Shown here in pieces: positions 57,401-64,000 of a DNA stretch of 64,000 nucleotides (the stretch's first letter is position 1; every line of letters begins with the position of its first letter). The notes under the pieces were generated by a model. It did no database searches. It saw nothing but the letters and a program-made list of their open reading frames with translations, and was not told the DNA's origin. Source of the DNA: Bolinopsis microptera (taxonomy: Eukaryota; Ctenophora; Tentaculata; Lobata; Bolinopsidae). A program made the translations under genes and the position numbers. The stretch spans positions 19,961,975 through 20,025,974 of the forward strand of contig NC_087077.1 of assembly GCF_026151205.1 (NCBI RefSeq). The letters run 5' to 3'.

Positions 57401-60400
57401 TAAATCATTGCTGAAAAGAACATAACCTTATAGTTTAAATCATTGCTGAAAATAACAGAACCTTATAGTTTAAATCATTGCTGAAAATAACAGAACCTTA
57501 TAGTTTAAATCATTGCTGAAAATAACAGAACCTTATAGTTTAAATCATAGCTGAAAAGAAAAGAACCTTATATATTATAGTTTAAATCATTCTAATTTTA
57601 TTGTTTACAAAAGTTGCTGACTGGTCACACCTCTCAATCTCTCAATCTCCGTTTTGTCCAAATATTCATTATCCCTACAAAGTTAACAAAGCTTTGTTAT
57701 ATCTATACTGCAACTGTATATAAACTAGTGCCTAATATTTACTAGCGTTAGTTTTACAGTATTGTTATTATCCAATTAGTAGGTTTATTGCAACTACTGC
57801 ACTAAACGACTGCTTCAGAACCGTTTCACACATTTACTGTTGATTCTCCTTGTTTTAGTCTAACTGATTTGCATTGCCACAGTTTTCCTATTTGGCTCAT
57901 TTTAACACAGTTAGTTTTAGAAAACGCTTTAAGTTTTAATTATTTACAACGTGTTGCTCGTTCGATCAGCATAATTAAACAATAAACCTATAATTTGATT
58001 TTATTGTTACATTTACACTGAATATATTAACGTCAGTATAAGTAACATTCAGAAAGGTGAAGTGAACACGTACACTAAACTGACTACAGTACACAGGTAT
58101 AGCAGAAGATATAGCAGAAGACTGACTCCCTCTAACCTTCTCCTGACTCCCTCAACCCTCTGTACAATGACAGAACCTACTAAACCTACTAATCCTGCTT
58201 CTCTCTTTCTAAAAGCAGGCTCACTCTACCCTACCACAGACACTCTGAACAGTCCCCTCAATCTAAAAGGACTCTTAACAAGATCTCATAACGAAACTCC
58301 AGGGGAGTTTGGTGGTAACCAGGGTAACCAGACATTTAGTGGTAACCAGGGTAACCAGACATTTAGTGGTAACCAGATAGAGAACGCTCTTTCTAAACTA
58401 GTGGATAAGGTTGACGACACTTCAATAACAGTTGATATCAGCGGGAAGGTATATGAAATATTGAACTCCCAACTGTTTATGAATCCTGATTCTCTGCTAG
58501 CCTCGTCAGAAAGAGAGCGTTACTTGGATCAGGAGACTGGTCACTACTTCTTCGACAGAAACAGACAAGCGTTTGAGTTGGTTCTGGAATACTACCAGAA
58601 TGGGGGGAAGCTGCGAACACCCAAGTAAGTATTTCCTTGGTTGCATCGGAACAGTTTTATTCACGTTGACTTTTATACTCTTCCACAGTTTATTATTTAG
58701 CTTTCAAGCAGTTAACTATTTTGTTTTCTATATTCTTTCAGACTTTTACTTAAGCCTAGCTATACATTACTTTATCATATTTTATTGAACTGTAGTATTA
58801 CCAGTTACCTCGGTGAGAAGCTGCTAAACGAGGAGTACATGTTCTTTGGACTGATCTACAACGAGTCCAGCTCATCCGAGGAAGACTACGAAACTGAAGA
58901 CACTGACAGTTCTGGTAGGAGAGATGGTTTAGGAAACAGACTGAACAACTTTCTAAACGACCCCGCTTCCTCCAGAGGCGCTAAAGCGTGGATGATAACG
59001 GACGTGTGTCTCATTCTGTTCTCCATGGCTCACTTTATCCTGGACACAAGACAGGATGTATTCTCTGCTGGGGAGTACGAGGACCATGAGCAGATAGAAC
59101 TTGTTTGTGAGGTTATAAACATTGTGAGTGTAGGTTTCTTCTCTATAGATCTGCTAGCTAGGTTCCTAGTGGCCCCTTGTAAACTACACTTCTTCAAGCA
59201 ACTCACTAACTGGTTCGATCTGATAGCTATAATCCCCTTCTATATAGACGGTATGATGGAGTCTGTGGGTATAGACGCTCTCAAGTTCAAGATATTCCAG
59301 CTGTTCCGTATTGCACGTGTTGCTCGGGTCCTTAAGGTGATCAAGCGGTCCCGGCGGCTCTTAGTGATAGGCATGATACTGTACGAGTGTTTGAACGAGT
59401 TGGCTATGTTGTTTATTTTCTGGGCAATGGGTGTGTTTTTCTCAGGGTCCCTCATGTACTTCTGTGAGAACTCAGTGGAGAACACAGCCTTCCTCTCCAT
59501 CCTCTCCTCCTGCTGGTGGAGTGTGGTTACCATGTCAACACTTGGTTACGGAGACATGGTTCCTAATACTCTGCTCGGTAAACTACTCGGAGCTATCATC
59601 ATCTTCGCTTCTACTGTCTTCATGGCGGTTCCCATGACAATAATAGTCACTAAGTTTGGGGAGTGCTATGAGAAAATGAAGAAGGAAATGGGGGTGCCGA
59701 AAGAGACTGATTGGAGAGAAAAGCGCTTGAATAGGAGAGCACAGAGGAATAAGTGTTGCACGTGCAAATGCGTTCGGATTGGGAACTGCACGGTGTGTTG
59801 ATAGAGTATGTGTTTCAAACTGTGGAATACAGGTGATAAACTCTGCCTTTGAACTCTTGTTAACACCAGATTGCCGAGGTTTATTTTTCTAATACTTACA
59901 GCGATTTACAGTGATGATATTCATTCAATAAAGTGATAATTTACAGCGATGGTATACACTCAATAAAGTGATCATTTACAGCGATGGTATACACTCAATA
60001 AAGTGATCATTTACAGCGATGGTATACACTCTCGGTTCCTGCCCTTATTTACAGCGATGATAAAGGATTCATGTTTTAGTTTGATGTACCTTGTCAATTA
60101 ATAATTGCTCCCCTCCCCTAATAATTATTAATAAATATTATTGTAATTTGAAACGTTAAATTAGTTGGGAGATGATATATGTAACATTTAACGAACTTCA
60201 ACCCTGTACTTCAGGACTGCTTTACTTTATAACATTGGTGATTTCAAATAATTTAACTTTTAAACTATTCAGGCGTTATTGTGCCATTGTGTAGTGTGTA
60301 CTCACAATATAACTTGTTTGGTTTAAATGAATTGGATCAATTATTATATAAATATGTGTTTTATTGAACAATCGCACTCGTATCTAAAGCATTTTTAGAC

Positions 60401-62262
60401 GAAATCGTCCTGAAAAACTTTGATTTAATAAAATGTGAAATGTGGACACATACCACACATACCACACATACCTCACATACCACACATACCACACATACCT
60501 GGGTTCATGCCGGGGAACATCATGCCAGGCATCATGCCGGGCATGGCTGGCTGCTGTCCCCCTCCCTCTGCTCCCTCTCCTTCTTTCCCTTCACCCTCTG
60601 AAGAAAACAGTTATAAGTTAGTGGTTGACAAGTGGCTGGGCTGGGAGAGTTTAATGCCTCCCTCAGGTAAATAACCCTGCCAGGCAGAGTAAACGGGTTA
60701 ATTAGTAGTAGCTTAAATGGTGAGGTACTACTAAGCAAAGACATCCATAGCTCTTCTACCACTGCACTGCACAGTAAAACTGTTTCAAATTAAGAAAAAT
60801 AAGATATTATGAAGAAGTGTCTGAATTTTGATCACAGTAACAGTAACAGTAACTGCAACAGTAACTGTAACAACAACTGTAACAGTAACAGTAACAGTAA
60901 CTGCAACAGTAACTGTAACAACAACTGTAACAGTAACAGTAACAGTAACTGTAACAGTAACTGTAACTGCACAGTAACAGTAACTGCACAGTAACAGTAA
61001 CTGCACAGTAACAGTAACTGCACAGTAACAGTAACTGTAACAGTAACAGTAACTGAAACAGTAACTGTAACAGTAACAGTAACAGTAACTGTAACTGAAA
61101 CAGTAACTGTAACAGTAACAGCAACAGTAACAGTAACAGTAACAGTAACAGTAACAGTAACAGTAACTGTAATAGTAACAGTAACTGTAATAGTAACAGT
61201 AACTGTAACAGTAACAGTGTAAAACACAGTATTTAGTTGCGTTGCACAGAAACTCACTTTCTCTATCCCGGACCTCCTTCTCGTGCACTGACACGTCCTC
61301 CGGAGGGATCCCTTCCGTCCCGTATATCTCAATCTCACAGTTGTTACGATGAGAGAGGGAGTTAGGTACTGAGCTTACTGTTTCCTTGTGAACCTGGTAA
61401 TATACAGGCAGATAGTAGACTGTGCAATCTGTTCTAATCAGTTAATATACAGGCAGATAGTAGACTGTGAAGTGCTGTTCTAATCAGTTAATATACAGGC
61501 AGATAGTAGACTGTGCAATCTGTTCTAATCAGTTAATATACAGGCAGATAGTAGACTGTGAATCTGTTCTAATCAGTTAATATACAGGCAGATAGTAGAC
61601 TGTGAATCTGTTCTAATCAGTTAATATACAGGCAGATAGTAGACTGTGCAATCTGTTCTAATCAGTTAATATACAGGCAGATAGTAGACTGTGAATCTGT
61701 TCTAATCAGTTAATATACAGGCAGATAGTAGACTGTGAATCTGTTCTAATCAGGGAGACTTGGTGGTTTGAAATACTGATCACAATGAGTTTATACAGTT
61801 AAATCTTATACATGTAATAAGTGAGTACGTTGTTGCATAATCAGATTAAAGTTAAACAGAGAGATATAGCTAGTTGTGATGTAAACACTGAACCAACACT
61901 GTCGACACTAAAGTTATAGCAGCTTAAATCTACTTTAGTCAAGCTTCATTTTCAACTCCTATTTAATGTGTCATTTTCCTACTTATAGATAGTAAATTCT
62001 TACAAACAGTGGGCTAAATTATACAACAAAGTTTCCACACCTCTCGCGCAAGAGTTCTCCTCAACAAAATGTCTCGCCAGACACGCAATCTTACCTGCAT
62101 GCAATGGATAACAAGACCTGGGGCTGTGTACAACTTTTTGTGACACACGTGACACTTGAAGTGCCGCGCCTTCTGGTGCTGCACCAGAATCTTTTCGTCT
62201 TCAAACTCACGGTTACAGTACCAGCACCACGGCTTCAGAGGCTTCTTCTTCTTTCTACCCAT
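48387..62262 (-). CDS. ZNF207: ZNF207/BuGZ spindle-assembly zinc-finger protein, complete eight-exon model
   Basis: BuGZ binds microtubules and Bub3, promoting kinetochore-microtubule attachment. Exons, all GT-AG and phase-compatible: 62,262-62,095; 61,393-61,258; 60,597-60,499; 57,305-57,223; 56,814-56,612; 56,508-56,322; 55,747-55,673; 48,488-48,387. The product is 350 aa, shorter than the vertebrate protein. Residues 1-56 hold the almost invariant [20 protein letters not shown] and two C2H2 fingers. Exon 2 is the conserved VHKET...[11 protein letters not shown] block. Exons 3-6 are Met/Pro/Gly/Gln-rich low complexity, as in orthologues, where this drives coacervation. Exon 7 reads [18 protein letters not shown], the GLEBS Bub3-binding motif. 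Exon 8 continues EERRA and ends PPPQRGY, as expected after GLEBS. Exon 5 has a NAGNAG acceptor. Several introns have tandem repeats starting at splice sites. Intron 3 hosts a Kv gene; intron 7 hosts LINEs. Confidence 0.9.
48497..49081. repeat. 11-bp minisatellite GGTAATGTAAA, left block
   Basis: About 53 units with frequent third-quarter variants (GTTAA, GTATA). It continues, after the LINE at 49,082-53,477, as the block at 53,478, showing one original array. It lies in the last intron of the ZNF207 model. Confidence 0.95.
49082..53477 (+). mobile_element. Full-length CR1/L2-like LINE inserted into the minisatellite
   Basis: The minisatellite breaks at ...GGTAATGTTATG and resumes after ...GAAATAAAAAAAGGTAATGTT, so the intervening 4.4 kb is an insertion. 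It has a 5' region with a duplicated 33-bp segment (49,106 and 49,131), one long ORF, about 500 bp of 3' non-coding sequence and a short A-rich tail. The intact ORF implies recent activity. Confidence 0.85.
49478..52942 (+). CDS. LINE ORF2: endonuclease-reverse transcriptase with hydrophobic N-terminal extension
   Basis: First ATG at 49,478, 1,154 aa, no interruption. Numbering from this ATG: three hydrophobic segments at about 41-63, 92-107 and 131-155 precede an NPGP motif at 162-165. The endonuclease runs about 168-415, with [16 protein letters not shown] (catalytic Glu), [10 protein letters not shown] and a terminal SDHFGI. The reverse transcriptase runs about 600-900, with [75 protein letters not shown] and the catalytic YADD at 857-860. 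The tail has the WNALP and [10 protein letters not shown] blocks. This is target-primed retrotransposition machinery. Hydrophobic leader plus NPGP recalls 2A-like signal leaders known from some invertebrate LINEs, but the usual DxE before NPGP is missing. Confidence 0.9.
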   Translation: MGINDQQHRICTGKFNSVVRKVCGKRKVCYVSVLSQLCSPIGLFVSSLILYLYILLFIIVISLDLSTRVDSGLKNISHIGRPGNLPSLYSSINLYFLIIIQTAFILRYFDKGSYYLKCRKSSALRRSFQFFLRWIGVLTALVIYTFSLNLILLIICNTSLLNPGPGKKPISVFYNNVQGLINTRDLASVNPPLNMTKVHELHGFLYTKKPDIVILNETWLKKSILDSEILPSGYKIFRLDRSLKTHPWDPERPKRFRKNGGGVLIAHRFDLDVTSTRIAVVKAQAELLSVVLKLPTGRKLCISTFYRVGTLSDDNYVEFSNYFRTLALKKKIDKHVLIGDMNLNCVSWPAGETSCELQNGFLDFLTGDLGHTQLINEPTHEAGNVLDLLFTNVPNIITNLKILDHNEACLSDHFGINFGINFNVSRRKSPKRKVYNYTKANWDGLNFALRRVNWDNVAGSHDPHISWPLFKDVLIKLCNEYIPKKNVKCEFQPPWYDSDCDRVLRDKEKWREKANESGNESDLEKFRQYRKDFKRIMNEKMRLSVEDDSDSALISKKFWTHVKSKSKSTRIPETVRYGDRFRNTPVEQASLFNEYFYQQFSSSSSYDIDIDMSSSNNFMDLRFHVLDVLLILKGVKPGKAAGPDGIHGTVLKNCASTLAKPLTMIFNSSFVTGCVPEEWKLASVVPVHKKGEKGSVENYRPISLTCLVMKVFERCISKELLAACEGLIDCRQHGFVNGKSCTTQMVPFTDNLALALNNKSRSDIVYFDFAKAFDSVSHDLILRKLKNLYGIDGLMLRFLKSYLQDRRQQVVVGGAVSSMLPVQSGVPQGSILGPLLFVLFINDMFSCVSEDTNVALYADDTKIWRVIECFEDHYILQGDIDRLFAWSIDNKMTFHPSKCKVLSVTLQRNVLDNLPFNIYWYNLNEVIIDYVASHTDLGVIMNNRFLWGAHCDQLISKASSKLGLLKRTCHFTMDKRQKRAFYLTIVRSIFEHCSVIWCPQRSTHMSKFEAIQKRAIKWINGQQFDHYSDIVFYEKQKELKILPIRSKFIHNSITLFYKIVNDLVSISLPEYITVVEAGTMRYTRSTASVIEGLDTSTYTCSIVPNCDSFRNSFFYRTMLLWNALPAYVRQTEKISIFKTKLTEFLWSSDVCWPD
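53478..54014. repeat. 11-bp minisatellite GGTAATGTAAA, right block
   Basis: About 48 units in the same orientation and phase type as the left block. Short further pieces occur at 54,211-54,237 and 55,540-55,570. Confidence 0.95.
54015..54210. mobile_element. 196-bp insertion within the minisatellite
   Basis: Unique sequence (TTCTGGGTAAAATTATC... AATCCGGATTTTAC) flanked on both sides by minisatellite units. It contains AATAAATG-type A-rich motifs and may be the 3' end of a truncated retroelement. Confidence 0.5.
54238..55539 (-). mobile_element. 5'-truncated LINE with (AAT)n tail, inserted in the minisatellite
   Basis: It is flanked by minisatellite units on both sides. On the minus strand it ends in (AAT)n at 54,238-54,256, the kind of microsatellite tail used by CR1/L2-like and R-type LINEs. 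It carries the coding remnant at 54,740-55,459. Confidence 0.7.
54740..55459 (-). pseudogene. LINE C-terminal region with zinc-knuckle motif
   Basis: A 239-codon open minus frame. It includes [20 protein letters not shown], a CxxC...HxxxxC zinc knuckle of the type found after the RT domain of some LINE proteins (zf-RVT), followed by a short helical tail ending NDALQDLSH. No RT domain remains. Family assignment beyond 'non-LTR C-terminus' is uncertain. Confidence 0.55.
55673..55747 (-). CDS. ZNF207: ZNF207 GLEBS-motif exon
   Basis: A 25-codon exon ([20 protein letters not shown], then DDLSM) between CAG| at 55,748 and ATG|GTAAGT at 55,672. It corresponds to the Bub3-binding GLEBS segment, in which the acidic pair after KLI is the key contact in known orthologues. 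Confidence 0.85.
57301..57588 (-). repeat. 35-bp array of 3' splice-site copies upstream of ZNF207 exon 4
   Basis: Eight units of (minus strand) TTCTTTTCAGCAATG... The first five bases of exon 4 (CAATG) are part of the unit. Each upstream unit repeats AG|CAATG; the last is slightly changed (AG|CTATG). Confidence 0.88.
58167..59801 (+). CDS. Shaker-type voltage-gated potassium channel, two exons, nested in ZNF207 intron 3
   Basis: A tetrameric Kv channel subunit of the plasma membrane, 487 aa. Exons are 58,167-58,624 and 58,796-59,801; donor AA|GTAAGT and acceptor TGTAG| join in frame (TPN|ITSY). The ATG at 58,167 was chosen because the upstream frame has no ATG. T1 tetramerisation domain at 86-178 ([27 protein letters not shown]). 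S1 217-236, S2 253-275, S3 290-306. S4 316-342 has Arg/Lys every third position ([18 protein letters not shown]). S5 350-374, pore with TLGYGD at 401-406, S6 412-437. Oddities: the S6 PVP bend is VPM (second Pro missing), S2 has Asp where Glu is usual, the N-terminus has a duplicated GNQTFSG unit, and the tail is Cys-rich ([16 protein letters not shown]). Which Kv subfamily it belongs to is not clear. Confidence 0.9.
59905..60030 (+). terminator. Three tandem poly(A) signals in a 35-bp repeat
   Basis: AATAAA occurs at 59,927, 59,962 and 59,997, each in the same 35-bp unit (TACACTCAATAAAGTGATCA). The first lies 126 bp after the Kv stop codon, a suitable position for 3'-end processing. Confidence 0.75.
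60437..60498 (-). repeat. Array of 5' splice-site copies after ZNF207 exon 3
   Basis: On the minus strand exon 3 ends CCAG| and continues GTATGTGTGGTATGTGTG..., six to seven 9-10-bp units of GTATGTGTG with one GTATGTGAG. The genuine donor is the first unit. Confidence 0.85.
60830..61222. repeat. AACAGT/AACTGT hexamer array in ZNF207 intron 2
   Basis: About 65 units of GTAACA / GTAACT, starting about 35 bp from the exon 2 donor. Long minus-strand frames (poly-TV, poly-CY, poly-QL) are repeat translations. Confidence 0.95.
61395..61752 (-). repeat. ~45-60-bp array adjoining the ZNF207 exon 2 acceptor
   Basis: Eight copies of ATATACAGGCAGATAGTAGA followed by CTGTG and CTGTTCTAATCAGTTA. The copy next to exon 2 ends in a real acceptor (minus strand TATATTACCAG|). 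The others have TATATTAACTG, so only the upstream tract is copied. Confidence 0.88.
62095..62262 (-). CDS. ZNF207: ZNF207 first coding exon, paired C2H2 fingers
   Basis: 56 codons from the ATG at 62,262. Finger 1 uses CWYC and HQKARH; finger 2 uses CHVC and ends HCMQ, splitting at the conserved exon junction before VHKE. Donor CAG|GTAAGA. Confidence 0.92.
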
Positions 62263-62780
62263 TTTCTTTAGCTAATTATAAGCTACTGGGGTGAATGTTT
62301 ATTTATGAGCATGACTAATTTTAAGTTACAATTATTGCCACTCGCCACTCACTCAACATCATGTAATTCTAATTGTACTTCAATGCAGTAATATGGATAT
62401 GTCAGCTCCAAAGCCTACCAAGTTTCAATTAAATAAAAGTCTGCAAATTAAGGTTGATTAATACATTATCTTAAAATAAATATAATCAGTTTCACCAAAA
62501 ATTAAATGTACAGAAAAGTTTGTTTCGAAGATAAATTAATCATTAAAAACCACAAAAATTCGTCTATGAAAAGAGGTAAGAAAGCTGACGTTATAGTAGT
62601 ACAATACCCAAGATTGAAACATAAAGAACAGAAAAAACATCTCCTGGGAGTTTATCAGGGAATGCAATCAAATACGACAAATACTAAGAACAACCAGATA
62701 CAAACATTGATACTTTACACTATAATCCCACAGCTGAGTACTCAACAATAAATATGTACAAATAGTTTTACTACAGAATA
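62263..62780. other. Spacer between thioredoxin and ZNF207
   Basis: 518 bp between two genes on the minus strand. It must hold the thioredoxin 3' end and the ZNF207 5' region. A minus-strand AATAAA lies near 62,299-62,306. A plus-strand frame at 62,506-62,751 has no recognisable homology and is not called. Confidence 0.5.
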
Positions 62781-63116
62781 TCAGTTGTTGCCCAGATATT
62801 TGTTAATAAAAGCTTTAAGTTTAGCTTCATTCGCACCCATCATTTCATCCACTTTTTGGCCGTCTTTAAACAGGATGAAAGTTGGCATTGCTTGGATTTT
62901 AAACTTCTCGGATATTTCATTTGCTGCGTCAACATCTACTTTGAGGAATAAGACACTATCCTTATAATCTTCACTCTTTGACATCTCCTCCAATTTAGGA
63001 GCAATTCTTACACATGGGCCACACCAAGTTGCAAAGAAATCAACAACAATAAGCTTTTCAGGAGAACTGTTGATGAGGTTGTCCAGTGTGGCATTGTCTT
63101 CAACCTTCGTGACCAT
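62781..63116 (-). CDS. Thioredoxin
   Basis: Small cytosolic/nuclear dithiol oxidoreductase that reduces protein disulfides and is itself reduced by thioredoxin reductase. An intact, single-exon 111-aa frame with the usual length and fold order: VVDFFATWCGPCVRIAPKLE with the WCGPC active site (Cys about 33 and 36), VLFLKVDVDAANEIS, then AMPTFILFKDG with the cis-Pro before Thr, and a C-terminal helix. Two N-terminal to C-terminal features of animal Trx, the buried Asp in VVDFF and the final amphipathic helix, are present. It sits head-to-tail upstream of ZNF207. Intronless, so a retrocopy is possible, though the intact frame argues it is functional. Confidence 0.95.
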   Translation of the reverse strand: MVTKVEDNATLDNLINSSPEKLIVVDFFATWCGPCVRIAPKLEEMSKSEDYKDSVLFLKVDVDAANEISEKFKIQAMPTFILFKDGQKVDEMMGANEAKLKAFINKYLGNN

Positions 63117-63119
63117 TGT

Positions 63120-63720
63120 GGTTATTTACTGCTAAGATAATAGATGATATTACTAAATCTCTATGGTAGTAGTCAATGGTCGACAGGGATTGGAAATACA
63201 TCCTAGTCAAGAATGGGATGGGCCTGGGATTGCATTAATTGACTTAATGGGAACTGGTCCATCCATATTCCATATCCTGACGGAAACGATGATTTTGAAA
63301 ATATTTCATGATACAAATTAATTTGGAGCTTCGGAGTTAGCCCTCTATCCATTGAAGCAACACGAAACGAATCAAAACGAAACACAGTATTTACTACCCG
63401 CTACTATGCGACAAACATATTTTATACAATATAACTAAACATTATACACAATACGGTGCCCAGGTCTGAGCAACTCCCCTCAAAAAACTTTCTCTGGTCA
63501 TCGGAGCAGAAAGTTAAAAACAAAACATCTCATGTAATCAAAAAATACTAAATAAGGTTAATGAGATAATATCAGATTGAACGACAAAGAAAAATGGTAA
63601 TAGTGTACATCCAATAAGATTGATTTCATTGACACACCGATGAAAACCACCTGGTTAAAACCATAAAACAATAAATGGACATTCGAAAAAATTACACAAG
63701 AAGACGTAACCACTAACAAT
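63120..63720. other. Upstream region of thioredoxin, no other gene seen
   Basis: No exon was recognised. Some sequence here (63,480-63,720) may be the 3' non-coding part of the LINE fragment at 63,724. Confidence 0.4.
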
Positions 63721-63723
63721 AGC

Positions 63724-63845
63724 CTAACCAGGCTGTAACTGATCATACAAATAGTTCTTTAACTGACTCTTAAAAGACACAATATTATCGACGTTACGGA
63801 CATCAAGAGGGAGAGAATTCCACGATTCAGCTATTTAGAAACTAA
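63724..63845 (-). pseudogene. CR1/L2-like LINE C-terminal remnant
   Basis: The minus frame ESWNSLPLDVRNVDNIVSFK followed by SQLKNYLYDQ and a stop is the terminal 'WN.LP...r...s...FK..Lk.yL' block of CR1/L2-type ORF2. The frame is closed immediately upstream, so it is a decayed tail that continues past the window edge. Confidence 0.65.
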
Positions 63846-64000
63846 AACTGAGGATTTAGCTAGCTCCATTTCAGGTGGATGTCCATTTGTCGAAGATTAC
63901 ATGATAAAAACCGATAACAGTCGACAATTCAGTAGTTTCGACAGTGTGATAAAAAATCTACCAACTTACATTTTACGATTCTGACTAACAGTTTGTAATC

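Noticed and set aside
59240-59533. 97-codon minus-strand frame
   Set aside because: Shadow of the Kv channel exon.
60785-61338. 168-169-codon minus-strand frames of poly-TV, poly-CY and poly-LQ
   Set aside because: Translation of the GTAACA/GTAACT array in a ZNF207 intron; only the end near 61,258-61,393 is a real exon.
62506-62751. 81-codon plus-strand frame starting MYRKVCFEDK
   Set aside because: Low-complexity Lys/Asn/Gln composition expected from AT-rich spacer; no homology seen and it lies between two well-supported minus-strand genes.

Overview
This window is animal nuclear DNA: AT-rich, with spliced genes, GT-AG introns, many degraded LINEs, foldback/MITE-like elements and minisatellites. 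An aerolysin-like protein, a Shaker-type Kv channel, a ZNF207/BuGZ orthologue and CR1/L2-like LINEs fit an early-branching invertebrate such as a cnidarian or ctenophore. The species cannot be fixed from sequence alone.

Layout. 1-4,420: non-genic, with a GC-rich repeat and three foldback elements. 4,422-23,292: one giant inverted repeat (arms about 10.1 and 8.7 kb, centre near 14,585). Each arm carries the same broken MULE transposase with a FLYWCH zinc finger, LINE debris and exon-like fragments. 24,221-25,787: remnant of an MFS transporter gene (SLC18B1-like). 26,300-30,300: LINE fragments. 31,350-32,822: secreted aerolysin-family protein with a duplicated N-terminal domain. 34,975-35,871: orphan LINE ORF1. 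37,021-41,172: a six-exon coiled-coil gene not recognised from known families. 41,830-44,300: a 55-bp minisatellite. 45,260-45,461: last exon of a PDZ protein. 48,387-62,262 (minus): a complete eight-exon ZNF207/BuGZ gene model (350 aa). Its third intron contains a Kv channel gene on the opposite strand, and its last intron contains an 11-bp minisatellite invaded by an intact LINE and other insertions. 62,781-63,116 (minus): thioredoxin. The right edge is a LINE tail.

The most unusual theme is that short tandem repeats start at, and copy, RNA-processing signals. Examples are arrays of 5' splice sites (25.4-25.6 kb, 60.44-60.50 kb), arrays of 3' splice sites (24.5, 25.8 and 57.3-57.6 kb), a minisatellite abutting the last ZNF207 acceptor, and three tandem poly(A) signals after the Kv gene. 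The second is the 19-kb palindrome, whose arms are nearly identical outside but more diverged at the centre. All gene models were read by eye from splice consensus and reading frame; no alignment was run.
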